From assembly GCA_000499405.2 (NCBI GenBank), contig HG738138.1, forward strand, positions 16,593,054 to 16,657,053: a stretch of 64,000 nt of DNA, given 5' to 3'. The position numbers and the translations under genes are program-made. Source of the stretch: Onchocerca volvulus (taxonomy: Eukaryota > Nematoda > Chromadorea > Rhabditida > Onchocercidae). Of the stretch, positions 12,901-25,846 are shown piece by piece (the stretch's first letter is position 1; the number at the start of each line of letters is the position of its first letter). The notes below the pieces were generated by a model. It searched no databases and was not told where the DNA came from. It worked only from the letters and a program-made list of their open reading frames with translations.

Positions 12901-15900
12901 AAATTGTTAGAAATTTTCAAATTTTACTCTTATTGAATTGTGATCAATTATTTCCATTATTTCTTTCTTTTTATCAAATATATTATATCAGTTTACTCTT
13001 AGATAAAGTTCAGTAATTATAATTCTCTGACAGTAAGTAAAGGAATATAAACACTGGGAAAAAAATATGCCGTGTAAATTTGGATATATTTTTGTTTTTT
13101 TTTTTTTTTACTGTACCGAAGTTTTGATTAAAATAATTAATACCAAGAGGTTTTCTACTATACTGAATTAGTATAATGCAGAATTTGTGTGACCTAAAAT
13201 GGAAATTACTCCTAATTATCAAAATATAGAATTCTTTTGATCTAAAATGGAAATTGTCGGGAATTTTTGCATTCCGCAGATATTTTCCCCGGTATAATTT
13301 GATGCAATAAGAGTGAATTATGCTTGATGGTTAAAGTAGTGATCGAATTGTTCATAGAGGACAACCAAGTAGTTATATTCAAATTTGATGTACAGATGGT
13401 GTAATCGGTGGTGCCTGTAGTGTAAAGTGACTCGATGGTTGATCTATAGAAAGGAGGTGAAACGAGGATAGAAGAAAAAGAGAGGGATCAAAAAGGGGTT
13501 ACAAGGAGGGACAGAGGAGGACCAAAGGGTGGGTGACAAGTAGGAGAGAGAGAAGTCAAAAGGGGGTGACAAGAAGGGTGACAGAGGACGGTGACCAGGA
13601 GAGGTTTGAGATATCCTGCTGAGTATAAGTTCGCTTCATTGCTACAGCTAATTGCATGAAATAAGCTTACTGAAGAGCTGATAATTATGGGATTGAAGTG
13701 GTACAGAATGTCAACCATCCCTCTATAGTGACCCTTGGGTCATCGCCTACTAAACCGTACCTTTCTCCCCCGCACCTCTGCTTTCTTTATCTATTTCTCC
13801 TATTTCCTGCTGTTCTTGACGAATTATAAAACGTAAACAAAAATTACGCATACAGATGTCTGAATGTTGTTGGGTTACGAAAGAATTTCAGGTCAATAGC
13901 AAAGAGATGATGATCTATAATGACCCTTTCTTTTATGTAATCCTTTTTTTTCCTTTCATGGGTAAGGTTTAGTTAGCAGTATAATGAAGAAATAAGTTTA
14001 GAAAATTTGGAATTATTTAATCATTAAATAAATTAGAAAAGTATTCTTACTAATTATGACAGAATTCAACGAAACATAACTTTTATTTGCATAATTGCAA
14101 AGGATTTGCAAATTTGTTGTTTAAAAATTTTGAAAATTTGATAATATCGAAATAAAAATTCCGTTAAAATGACAGATTTTGTATAAAACAATTCAAATTC
14201 TATCCAATCCACTATTAGCTTAATGTAATTTGATTTAAAGAATATAGCATTGGATACAATAATCAGTTCTATTATCACCGACTATAATTAATGATAGTAT
14301 CGAAATAAGAGCTTTTTTCCCCATTTTCCCTTTTCACTCTTTTCTAATAATATTCATGATTTTTTGAAATAAACATTTAAGTCACTTACAGTAACACTTT
14401 TCTTTTAATGTTTGATTACTTAATAAAATGTAACTCTGATCTATTTTCTTCATTAACTGTCTTCAAATTTTGGAATCTTATTAACTTGAAATAAAACAAA
14501 TTATTTTTTCTGATCAACCGACATTATTTCCAAAATCGAGCAAAATTTTGAATTATAAACCTGAATTCGTGCTTCATTTAACTTTGTAATCCTAGCAAGT
14601 TCTTCCCGAACATAAATATCCGGGTAGTGTGATTTTTGAAATGCAGCATCAAGTTCTGCCAGTTGTTCCTGCGTGAATGTCGTACGATGTCGTCTTCGTA
14701 CACTGCACGAAAAGAAAAATTGCTGCATGTAAAGCAAAGAAAAATTTGAAAGAAAAATCTTTGTTAGTTTTGAAATATAAGATCAAATTAATAAAATATG
14801 TTAGAATTAGAAGTAATATGCACAGATAAACCTAATTATAATCAATTTTCCCTGTCAAAATGGAATAACAGGATTATGCTTCGAAATTTCGAAACTCATA
14901 GTTTATTAAAATTCCTCTTCAAGTTCAATTCTATCAAAACGACCATAATTTTTCGATTAAATCCCTATTTGATGCTTTTATTAAGAGATACTAGAATTTA
15001 AACTAAAATTTAAACGTCAAAAAAAAAAGTTCCAGGATTGAAAGAAATGTTACCTGGCAGGTATTTGAGGGCCAGTTGAAAGAGCGCTTGCAAATACGGA
15101 TGATGCACTGCAACTACTGCTTTCTGCTTTAATTTTTTTGAATGCACCATCTATAAAGTTATTAAATTAAAAAAAAATTTATAGGATTTGAAAAATTTTT
15201 CTAAGCCTTTTAAAAATTTAAATTTAATTTTGTCATGAATCGTAATTCATTTCGGTTTAAATGATTCTTAACTGGCAGATGTTTTAAGCTCCTGGAATTA
15301 AAAAAATTCAATGAAAAAAAAGGATTAAGTCTATCTATCAATTGATGCTTAGTATCCTTGAAATTAAAATTAGCCTACTGTAAATGGGCAGATGCTTGAA
15401 CTAAAATTTTTGTATTTAAAAAAAAGTAGATTGTTTAAACAAATATTTAAAAAATAACAACAATTCTTTTTTCTTGAGAAATTCATTTGTTTATAGATTT
15501 TACCAGAAGAATCACCGATCGGTCGTAGACTATTTGATACGGAAGCATCAAGCGGTGGATAATACGGAAAATCGGTCAATGCCTGCGCTAAATCTTTACC
15601 CTTCAACTGCTCCTGAAACTGCAAAATAACAAGGTATGTTGCAGTTATTGAGAGCATGCTGCAGAACTGCTTTTTATAAATTCTGGTACTTTTAATATTT
15701 TGGAGAAATCTTGTAATCAGTTGTTAACTCTAAGTTATAATGCATTGTTATAGATTTTCTTTTATATTTTTCGAAATAAATTTAATTGTAGAATAAAATT
15801 GTAAAAGAGCAATAGTTCGCAAATTTATTTCAAAATAATAACCATTTTTGACTTCAACAGTTATAATTATTGAAAAGCCAGAATTTTTTTTTTATGAGGA

Positions 15901-18233
15901 GCCATAATTTAAACAAATTAGGTTTTAATTTTAACAGCGATCATTTCTAACGAATTAATCATTGAATATCGGATGGAAAGTCATCTAATTAAGGGATTTA
16001 AAATAAGCATTATCTCCATACTTATCTCTAATTCTTTAATTAATCTGTCAACAGTATAAATTACGATGGTAAAAAAGTGGAAAAAGTATTGAAAGGTTAT
16101 TATGAATATTTAAGTACAAGTTTAATGACAAAGCTGAATTCTAGAAAGTAATATCAAAAAAATTTTTTTGATTAAAAATTTAAGAAAATAATCAAATTTT
16201 CTCCAGTCATATATTTTGATTTTACCGATACAATTATCTATCAGATTATGTCGAATTTTAAGGAAAACCGTCAAAATGATAACCAAATCAATACAGATAT
16301 TTTTGGACTCACCTTATCATCCGTCGTTAGAAAGCAAGTGAATGAATGAAAAAAGGACAGAGGAGGGTCTCATACGGTGTGTGTACGTCCAAATTAAATT
16401 TTCCATAATTACTTTAGAAAATAAACAAAACCGGAAACATGACGAGAAAGTTTTGACATAATGCGTGAAATGAAGAGAACATGGGACATGTATACTAAAC
16501 AAATAAAAAGAAGATAGATTTGGATGAACAATTAGATTCCCATCTTTCTCTAAAAGCTTAATGCTCAAACAAATTATGATAAATTAGCGCATCCGCCTGT
16601 CGTCGAGAATAGTAGTAAGTGCCATTTCACATATCCAAAGACTTCGTCGTTTCATTCATTTCCTATGATCACATTTGTCGGCATTTTCCACCAATTTATG
16701 TATTTCTCAACTTTTGAATTTATCAGAATATTTTTGTTTCTTTCCTGATTCTCGCTTCCGCATAATAACAATCAAATAATCGGTTATCAGATTTTAGCAT
16801 CTTTTATAGATTCAAATTACAAATTGACTATTTTGTGCCATAATATTAGACGCACCATGGTCTTCATTTATTGTCGATTAGAAAATTTAGACTGATCAAT
16901 TAAATGAATATCAGATTTAAAATCGTTTAGTTAATCAATTCTTGGTTGCACGAGATTTTATAAATGATTTATTATTATTATGCAATAATATCAGTTTGTG
17001 TGCAGAATATAATGTGAAAGACATGGAGTAAAGCTAGTAAATTCAATCTGGTAAATTTGCTTAATTCAAACTTGCCATACTTCTCTACTGCTAGATTAAG
17101 TAGGTTGTGAAGTTTAGAAAAATTAATCCGATAAATCAATTTAAATTAATTCAACAAATCAATCTGGAACCATAAACATTTAAATATATTAAGTTTAAAT
17201 ACTTAATGCTCTACGTAGTGAAATAATTAATAAATGATTTCAAATGATTATTGGAATATTTGGAATAAGAATAAAAAGGAAGTTGGAATGACTGGATTAT
17301 TCGAAAATAAGCAAAATATACTATGGTATAGGCTAATCTTGCATAATAACATGAACATAAATAAGATATAGTAATAAAACTATTCTTTCTTTAGGCAAAG
17401 TTTTACTCGTCATTGGATGGATGACAAGTATGTTGACAACGCATGTAAGCGTGCGTATATGGGTTTACTGCAAGTTACATGTAAATTAGTTTTATCACTT
17501 ATAATAAGAAAATAATTTATTAAATGGATCAATGAAGGTAATCATAACCTCAAAATTCAGATTCTGGAACTATTTTTCAGTTTTATTATTACTCCTAATG
17601 ATTAAATACAATTGCTCTAGTCGTAAGTACTTAATACTCTATTTAGTAAAGTGATTATTAAATGATTCCAAATGAAATGATTTTAAAGTTTTCAAAATAA
17701 AATTTATGAAGTTCACTCTTGTAGTACTATTAAATTAGAATAGCTTGTTGAAAGGAAAGATGAAAAGGCCAAACTTATAAATTAATCCGTTAAATCAATC
17801 AGGTTAAAATTTAAATAAATTAAGCATAAATACTTGATGCTCTATAAAATGATTATTAAATGATTATGAATGAATAGTTCATGATTAATTTAAATGAAAT
17901 TAATCAGTCGGGAATCATTAAAATATGAAATGTCCATCATGAGTACTTTATACTTTATTCAATAAAGTGATTATTAAATAGTTCCGAATGATTAGTTTAA
18001 ATGAAAGTAATTCGGAATCGTTAAAATATAAATATGTTAGTCGTGAATATTTATTATTCTATTTAGTCAAGTGATTATTAAATGATTTCAAATGGTTAGT
18101 TTACATGTAAAGCAATGAAGTGAAATAAAAAAAAAATGATAAGTGATACCTGTGTGATAGCGGAGACAGCAGCAGCAGTGGTACTGGCACCATTCAGGAT
18201 TGAGGACGTGGTACTTAATCCTTCACTAGTCAT
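9910..18233 (-). CDS. unc-42: UNC-42 / PROP1-type paired-like homeodomain transcription factor
   Basis: Seven exons, in transcript order: 18233-18150 (ATG), 15618-15504, 15150-15054, 14702-14561, 10994-10822, 10199-10101, 10021-9910 (TGA). They total 822 nt, 273 residues, with phases 0,1,2,0,2,2 all matching. The homeodomain is residues 101-160, starting [19 protein letters not shown] and containing [15 protein letters not shown]; position 50 is Gln. An exon junction falls just before the VWFQN of helix 3. PROP1 has the same RRHRTTF start and AKQRKQE end, and C. elegans UNC-42 is the worm PROP1-like factor, which specifies identity of interneurons and motor neurons; the length agrees with UNC-42. 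The C-terminus is Tyr/Pro/Ala-rich and ends with an OAR-like patch, FYQKSLALR. Intron 1 (2.5 kb) and the intron splitting the homeodomain (3.6 kb) are filled with repeats. Exon 2 may start at 15618 or 15612 (two possible acceptors, two-residue difference). No paired domain is present. Confidence 0.93.
11701..11910. repeat. Two GA-rich (GAGAG) low-complexity tracts in the unc-42 homeodomain intron
   Basis: Purine tracts at about 11705-11760 and 11868-11910 consist mostly of GAGAG/GGGAGAGA on the plus strand (CT-rich on the sense strand of the gene). They could be simple sequence or GAGA-type regulatory sites; the sequence alone does not decide. Confidence 0.7.
13471..13620. repeat. Degenerate GGGTGACAAG minisatellite in an unc-42 intron
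   Basis: The plus strand carries several copies of a (G)GGTGACAAG / GGTGACAGAGGA motif at irregular 10-35 bp spacing in a purine-rich block that is clearly more GC-rich than its surroundings. The minus-strand frame across it (Pro/His/Leu-rich) is a by-product of the repeat. Confidence 0.6.
17205..18110. repeat. Degenerate repeats of about 100 bp filling unc-42 intron 1
   Basis: At least five copies share the core AGTACTTAATACTCTATTTA followed by GTAAAGTGATTATTAAATGATTcCAAATGATTAGTTTAAAT. Cores start near 17208, 17626, 17829, 17942 and 18045, so the last three are spaced 103-113 bp apart. All copies have the same orientation and lie just downstream of exon 1. Confidence 0.8.
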
Positions 18234-18448
18234 CGACCCCAAAGGATACCGTTTTTAAAAAGGAGGAGACGAATTTAGTAGTAGTTTAGTGAATTATACT
18301 TTACTTAGTTAGTATAATTTCGTCAAGAGTCCACAGATTTAATTTGTGAATAGCTCTCGTTTAGCTTTTCGGCTTCGTTTTTTGTTGCTTAATATTATCT
18401 TTTGGCTTCTGGCTCTTTTCGACCGATGATGGATAATGGTGCGATTTG

Positions 18449-18630
<182 letters not shown>

Positions 18631-19097
18631 AACGCTATTGACGTTAAATCAAATTTTTAATAATGAGAATTGAAGTGATAGTAATAAATGATGACGATGA
18701 TGTATGATGATAATGTTGATTGATAATGATGATATTATATAATTACAGTAAATAAATTTTGGGACAAGTGGAAATGATGATAGATGATGACGATGACGAC
18801 GGGTGGATAACTTGGTTTTCTTTTTGCCTTTCGAGTCACATAGACACACACACACGCAAGAGTTCACAGTGATAACATAGACATCTATGCATAAGATTTC
18901 GTTTTTTGTTGATTGCTTAAAGGTTTTGACTAATATTTTTCAGGCCAAGATGGATGGACAAGAAAAAGGAGAAAAATGAGCCTTAAAGATTATTATCAAA
19001 CTAGGAAGGTTGAACGGCTAAGGATGGGATAAAAGATTGGGGAAGTACCAGGGAAGGAAGGTATGGAAAAAGAAATTTGCTTTTACAAGCTATTTAC

Positions 19098-19330
19098 AAT
19101 TCTTTCCTTCTTCCTTCCTTCCTTCCCTTTTCCTTCTTCTCCTCCTACCATTTCCTTCTTCTCCTCCTCCTTTTCCTCCTTCTTTTTCATTCCTCTTCGA
19201 GAAATTACGAGATGACAACGAAAGGAGGACTTTAGCTAGACTATATACCTCAGCTGACAACATGAATTATAGAGCTTTATTGGATTTACTTCCTCTACCT
19301 ATTCTTCCCACCATGAAATTACGGTAAGAT
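19098..19330 (+). other. CT-rich tract followed by a candidate exon (19196-19321)
   Basis: A pyrimidine tract (19098-19192, TTCC/CTCCTCCT) is followed by a coding-like plus-strand frame (RDDNERRTLARLYTSADN and onward) ending at a good donor, TTACG|GTAAGAT, at 19321/19322. After the next AG (TTTATAG at about 19453) the in-phase continuation reads only RQVP before a stop. No start exon could be assigned. It may be a small gene or chance. Confidence 0.25.
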
Positions 19331-19730
19331 TTATCTTCTTCTTCTCTCTCTCCCTCACTCTATCATTTGTCTTCCGTTAAACTATCTATCCGTTGAAGTT
19401 TAATAATCTTTTTTGAAGACTCTTTGACTAACTTGTCGACATTCATCGTTTATAGCCAAGTTCCTTAGTTGTCGAGCCTGAGTCAGGAGCTTGGACTGAT
19501 TGCTTTGGCCTTACTTGGCCTTCTATTGAGCTTGCTTCAACGAAATGATTTGATTATAGGCTTGATGAATTGGTAAAGAAGTAGCGGATGAGAGGGTAAA
19601 ATTATACATTGCCTTTATGCATACACAATATAGCTCTTTTCCTCAACATTGATCTTCTTCGACAGAATTGAATTTCCAATCAATGAAGCCAAGATCGAAA
19701 ATTAATCTAATAATTGGGCCAGAAAAATAA

Positions 19731-19743
19731 GTAAATAAAAAAA

Positions 19744-19778
<35 letters not shown>
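19731..19778. repeat. (AAAT)n microsatellite
   Basis: About eleven AAAT/AATA units in a row. Confidence 0.95.
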
Positions 19779-19780
<2 letters not shown>

Positions 19781-19890
19781 AAAAATACCGAAATACTATA
19801 AGAAGTTGAATATTACGCATTCACAAGAAAGAAATGAAGCAATCGCTCATAAGTGTTATAAATTAAACAGCATATTCCATCCTTAAGTGG

Positions 19891-21382
19891 CTATTTGATC
19901 AAATAACTGTCACGCCGACAAAAGCGATCCACGTAGATCAAGAAACTGATATGACGCAATTCATGTAGGTTAACAAGGATCTTGGCATAATCCAAATGAC
20001 GGTGGAAATCATTTCGTGTAGAATATGTATACAGTGCAATTAATCTTATCGAATTGAATCTTGCTTGCATGACAATGTGGATTTTTGGAAAAGAAAAAAA
20101 AAATTGAATTAAGCATTTGCACCAAATAAGACTGTATGTTCGTTTCGAATTGAAAAACTTTTCCAGTAATAAATCATCAAAAATTTGTTTCAAACTAATA
20201 TGAAAAAGCAAACTTGTTTGTTTCGATTCTTCATGATTTTCTCGAAATTTTGCAGTTTTTCTTTTGTATGTATTTTTTAGAATTATCTAATGCAGATTGT
20301 TTCGAATCTTTATGACTTTTCTGAAGTATTTTTCGTATGTGTTTCAGAACTATCTAATATTATAAAGAAATTAGAAATGTCAAATTTCGCATGCAAAATT
20401 CGTAAATGGTAGAATTTACACTTCTTATATTTTATTTATCTGTATTGGAATAGCATCACACTTTAATTAATTACTTATAACTAATTCATTTTTCAACTCT
20501 TTAAAGTTTCAAGTGTATTTAACATCTCTTGCCGGTAACAATTGAAGTGAAGAATTTTTCGAACCCTAATGAGCGCATCATTTATGATTAGTAATTGCAG
20601 AAAGCATTCGATAAAGCTTATTTATTATAAGCTATGCTATTTTTTCATTATTTTTTCTTTTTAATTAATCAGTAATTAATCGCCAAAATAATTTTTTAAA
20701 ACTTGGTTACAGTGTGTTGTCAGGTAAGCCATATGTTTTAATAAAACATCAAATTATTTTGCAATAGTTATTTATCCTTCTGATTTTCGAAAAGAGTAAT
20801 TCTCAAAGATTAACTTCATTTTCTTATCATTCATCATTATTTATTTGTTTTCAATATAATGTTTAAGAGAAAACTTTTGACAAAAAGACAAATTACTCTC
20901 AATTAATATTTTTTTTTTTTTTTTTGAATATTTTGTCCCGACAATTAAAACAGATGTAAAATCGAAAACAGATTTTGGAAAAAGTTTACAAATTTATTGG
21001 ATAAGTGAATATACTTCAATCCCTCCATGAATTGTTGTTAAAGTATCAGAATTGATTAGTAATTGAATTTCCATCCCAGGAACACTTTTTTATTACTATT
21101 AGAATATAACTCAAATTCTGTTTCGACAAAAGTAAGAAATTATTTTCGGAATAGAATTAAATTGCTGGAATATATTTGATAATATAACTTACTGATTTGT
21201 ATGCCAAACGTTTTGCACAAGAGATCACCGTAGACAAAAAGAATAGCATTTAAATCTAAAATTAATTCTTCATCAATGAATTTCTGTATAGCAAATGTGC
21301 TGACTGTAAAAATTGGCTGCTTATTGTTACGAAATTTGGTACCGTTACTAATCGAAGCGTTATAGAGAGCAAAACATTTCAT
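19891..21382 (-). CDS. Tentative two-exon gene, unknown function
   Basis: Exon 1 runs 21382-21193: ATG, 63 codons, ending at a good GTAAGT donor in phase 1. Exon 2 runs 20063-19891: it follows a TGCAAG acceptor, is open in the matching frame, and ends in TAG. Together they make 120 residues. The N-terminal part is mixed hydrophobic/acidic (FAIQKFIDEELILDLNAILF). The C-terminal part is His/Arg-rich. There is no signal peptide, no clear membrane span and no family I recognise. In favour: codon use is less AT-extreme than the flanks, and the two exons are compatible in phase. Against: the acceptor is weak, and start and end exons may be missing. The second exon could belong to a different transcript. 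Confidence 0.4.
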
Positions 21383-22311
21383 GAAATTTAAAATTTAATG
21401 AACAAAATTTTTTGAAAAGATTTTAAAGAAGATCATAGATTATATAAAGAAAGATTTTAGATTTTGGAAATCTGGAAATATCCACAGCTTCATAAGACTT
21501 CAAACAAATTAATGAACATACTATGCGAGTGAAAATTGAATGAATAATCAAATAATATTCGGTTGGTAAAACTTTGTAAAAATTTGCATCTATAAAACGA
21601 ATAAAACGAGATATCTTTTTTTTTTCAAGTTCAAAATTTAATTAATTGGTAGATTCGAATTAACAATAACATCAATGCATTTTAAATGGCGAATCGATTT
21701 GCGAGTAATCTCGTGTATTCCAGAAATCGGCTTATTATGAGCATATAGCCAATTGGAAACGTATTATATGGCATCTAGCGGTCACATCACAAAGTTATAT
21801 AAAAATTGCGCAAATAGAGTGCATGCATTTGCATGAAACTGCTAAATATGACAAGAATCCTTGCTAAGTTTGTTATCGTATGATTTCTATTTTCTTATTT
21901 AGACAGGAAAATAAATCAATAAATGAATCGATAAGCTGAAAACGAAAATAGAGATTGATCTAACTAGTGACAGATTGCTTTAGCAACTGATCAGACACTT
22001 GAGAAATATTATTAATCAAGGAAAAAAACAAATTTGATTTGCAGAAACTTACACCTGTTTTAAGTTAAACTAAATGAAATATCAATGCACTAGAATGCTC
22101 TGCATGCTGCTATCTGCAGTTCGTATGAACTAATGTGTTATTACCAAAACAATACTAGCTGCTAACTTTATCCAATTTTCTGATATTTCCGGAATCTTCT
22201 CGAATCCATTTCAATCATCCAAATCAGGTCATCATTGATGAATTCAATTTATTCGAATGTTCCAGTTTCTTAATCATTTATCTTGACACTGTCCAATCAT
22301 TCGTTGATGTA

Positions 22312-25300
22312 ATGTTTGGATTAGCTGGGAAATTTCAACGACGCCGTGAATCCGATCTCGAACAAGGTTCCTCATTTTAATGGAAATGTTTGTCAAACTT
22401 TGGAAAAACGAAAATTTCTCCATCTTTTTGACATATGTTTCAATTTTTTAAAATTTCTGTTAAATTGACAAATAATTATTGAAGCTAATAATAAGTGAAT
22501 CAATTTAATCGCTTTCACGTAAATAAGCAAAATTTATGCTAAACTTAATTTTACTGAATGCGAATTATATTTTATGATATATTTCACGTATTTTTTTCTT
22601 TCTATACTAAAAAAAGAAAATGTCAACTTTTAAAATACATTTAAAAAAAACTCATCCTTTCTTCAGAATCCAATTTAACAACTAATCCAAGAATTTACTT
22701 AAAAAAATCAAAGTATGGAATAGATAATGGATATAAAAATGATTCGAATTGGTCGTCTAATTGGAGCAATGACACAATGAGTACTTCAGTTGGACATCCC
22801 ATAACATTTGAAGTAACAAGAAGGTAGTAATAATGCTTATTTATTTCTAAATTACAATTTGAAATTAAAGAAATTAAAAAATTTTTCCTAAAAGATTTCT
22901 AACCTATTAAGTCATATTTAGAGTTGCAGTAGAGTTGATTAGTTCCTGATGAAGTTTTACTTAATTTCCTTCTTCTTTGATCGATAGTTGCGATCAATCG
23001 GCTTGGATTTAGTTTACCTCAAACTACTGACTTTATGTTTCATATGAAGTCGATTTTTTGTGTCTTTCCAAATTTAGGTTAAAATCCAATCACGCTGATG
23101 AAATACCATTCTAAGTAAAATTTGATCACTTTTCGGTGCCTCTATGCAAATTTAGTTGTACTTTTCCTCATATCGCGTGGATCAATTTCGAAATTAAATA
23201 GTGATTTATCGGGAATACACGATGAGGAAGGGAGGCGAAAAGATTGAATTTTGCTAGGATTAGAAAAAGTAATAATATGCATCATTGCATGGGTCAGTCA
23301 GTTGAATATATAAAAAGAATGAATTCTATTTGATACTATAAATTTTGAATTGAAAAGTTTTTGTTGACATTTCTTCACTCCTCATAATATAACAATTTTT
23401 ATGTACAATTGACCAGTTCATGCAAAAATGGAGTAAGTAATATATTTTAAATAATAATTGAATGAATAATATTTAAATACTTCAAATATTAAATCGAAAT
23501 AGAGTGGATGTGATTAATTTCGTGTGAATTTCTTACTAATTAATCAATTAACTGTTGCAGCAGTAGGAAACGGCTTTCATGTATGCTTATTACTGTATCG
23601 TTATTACTCCTCTTACTCATTATTGCTATTATATTGGCATATGCTATGAATGGTAGGTAATTTCGCTTTGATATTTTATAGCTTTCAAAGAATTAATCAT
23701 CAACAGTTATCAACAGAAAAATTCAACAATTATTTAATCTTCAAGCAATAAAAGAAATGGATAAATGGAATAAGAGATTCTGCTTACAGATCTACGTGAA
23801 ATTTTTACAGATTGTTCTGCAAGATTAGATTTTTGTGCGGCAATAATGATTTATTATAGTATGATAATTTAAATGTCAGTTAGAGTTGGCAAATTAAATA
23901 CTGTTTTACTCAGCATGAGTGAGGGATATTAAAATCGTACAATTTTGTTCTATGGATTTAATAAATTAGATGTGATGTTGAGGAACTGCTTGTGAGACGT
24001 CAAATGATTGGCGATCCAAATCTGACGTATAAATTTTTGATTAAATTTTTTATAAATTAAGTTGTACTGCTTTATCTTGAGGATTCAGCGAATTAGACAT
24101 GGAGTTGAATAATTTTTTATGTGACATAAAATGACTGATAAACTAAAGTATGACATACAAAACTCGAATAATTCTTGCAGAATAGATCACTTGTGAAAGT
24201 TAGGATAGTTTAATCAAATTAATGCTAGCTAAAATACCTAGAAGGGAAAGTTTTCAATAAAAATTTCGTTCTTTTAGTGCTCGTCATCAAACTTCCATCA
24301 TCATCATCCACGACACACCAGCCATATTCATTCATCACTTCTACCCTATCACCCAATTCCACGTTTGAACCTATTCCATTACCCAATTTTACTTTTCAAC
24401 CTTTTCCACCACCATTTCCCACTCCATTGCCACCATATAAACCTGCCATTGTAACATTACCATATCCATCAGATCGACTTCAAAAACGAACACTGCTCTG
24501 CCAGATGTATATATTAAATCAAGCTGATGAAGCTTATGTAACTCATAATCATTTCAAATATCGTCAATCATCTCAGAAGATTCAGAATGCGGTACGTTGA
24601 ATTCCTTGAAGGTTCTAGAGATTACACAAGTCTCATTGCTTTTTCAAATGGTTGAAAGTGATTGTTAGTAAATATTATGTTTCACATGATTACCGATACA
24701 ATCCGGCAATTGTATTCCAATGGCAATACGGTAATGCACATGTATTCCGGACAAATGATCATTTTTCAGATCATCCAAAAAGTTACGTTTCTATCAACAA
24801 TTTCACTCTTCCAGTCTAATTCATCCTTTACCTTCGCTTTGTTTAATTTTAACTGTCTAAGTTACCGGAATGCATGACTCGGCATTCATATACTAAAATT
24901 GATGCCTATATTGGATATTTATAAAACTTTCCATCTATATTTATAATCTCTGACATGTTGAGTAAAAAATGAAAAAAAAACTTCAAAATGTTTAAATTTA
25001 TTTTTGTTTTTGCTCATTCGGCTTATTTATTTTTTGGTCTTTCTTAAATTCTTTCCAAGAAAAAATTTTTTTTTAAATTTAAATTTTAAAAAATTTCCAA
25101 ACTTTCATATAACTCTTTTTTTTTCAGATTGATAGCCAACTTAAGCAGTCATCTTTACAGCCGTACCTTGAAAATGTTTACGTATGGTATTTATATAACA
25201 GGTAAGATTGAAATAAATTTATTCTTATAAAATATTATATACGACAATAACAAAAAGATATTTGTTTCTTTTGTTGTTGTTGTTGTTGTCTTTCGCATAT

Positions 25301-25506
25301 AATTGCTTTTTTCGATTTTTCTTTTTTCCAGTGGTCCTCATCTTGCCGTAGAATTTTCCATCATACTGCTTGTTCCATCGCATACAAATATTGGTTTGAC
25401 AACGGTAAAAAATGTTTTCCTCAGTATATTACCAGGAATTGAAGAGCAATTGAACGGTACTCATATCGATAGAAACAGCTTTTCGGTACAGTATCTTTAT
25501 AATTAA
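22312..25506 (+). CDS. Single-pass membrane protein with Pro-rich stalk and SEA-like domain
   Basis: Six exons: 22312-22366 (ATG), 22667-22823, 23561-23652, 24278-24591, 25128-25201, 25332-25506 (TAA). They give 288 residues with phases 1,2,1,0,2 all consistent. There is no N-terminal signal peptide. A basic stretch (SRKRLS) precedes one hydrophobic span at about residues 79-100, which suggests a type II protein with a roughly 78-residue cytoplasmic tail. The outside part starts with a Ser/Thr/Pro-rich stalk (residues 105-170, with runs such as PFPPPFPTPLPPY). From about residue 172 comes a SEA-like region: strand, Y.SS..IQNAI helix, YLENVYVWYLYNRSGPHL turn, then VEFSIILLV strand. The usual G^SVVV self-cleavage site is not obvious. 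SEA domains occur on mucin-type and type II cell-surface proteins; no protease domain follows. NAGNAG ambiguity exists at 23561/23564. A donor-like GTACAG at 25486 could skip the last six codons and splice onward (see the repeat at 26308-26408). Confidence 0.75.
24619..24819 (+). other. Open, coding-like frame inside an intron of the SEA gene
   Basis: A 66-codon open frame without ATG, ending TAA at 24817-24819, lies in the 536-nt intron 24592-25127. Its product has a protein-like composition (YRYNPAIVFQWQYGNAHVF, then a Ser/Asn-rich tail), and the DNA is less AT-rich than the rest of the intron. No clean phase-0 acceptor joins it to exon 24278-24591. It may be an alternative 3' exon, a decayed exon, or chance. 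Confidence 0.3.
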
Positions 25507-25742
25507 TTTCTTTTTCCTTTCTTTGATATTTCATTTGTATCTATTGCTTTTTGGATGCGTAAAATATATTTATTTATAAAATTTTGACAGAATTTGACAG
25601 AAATAGTAGCGCATAAAAACAAAAATTAATTATCACAGCCGGAATTAATCACATCCATACGAAGTGATAATCGGAACATCTAAAATATAAAAGATTCCGG
25701 AATTATTCAAAACTTGGGAAAATAGTAAGCGGAAAAAAAAGT

Positions 25743-25846
25743 GTATTTTTATCCATATGTTATGATAAACCAACAAGCATACAGTTTACTTAGTACCGAA
25801 AAATTTTAAAGTATCACAATAGATAGATCGATTTCAGGATTCTCAT
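25743..25846 (+). repeat. Direct repeat copy A (about 104 bp)
   Basis: Copy A of a near-identical pair: it differs from copy B at 26308-26408 by a 3-base gap and about two substitutions. It ends with GATTTCAG|GATTCTCAT, a strong acceptor-like sequence. Downstream of this copy the open frame turns Lys-rich and low-complexity. Confidence 0.93.

Noticed and set aside
13488..13718. Pro/His-rich minus-strand frame of 76 codons
   Set aside because: It lies on a GGTGACAAG minisatellite inside an unc-42 intron and is explained by the repeat.
16317..16568. Minus-strand 83-codon frame ending next to a GTGAGT donor inside unc-42 intron 1
   Set aside because: The frame stops before the donor and does not add to the phase-perfect unc-42 model; an alternative 5' exon cannot be supported.
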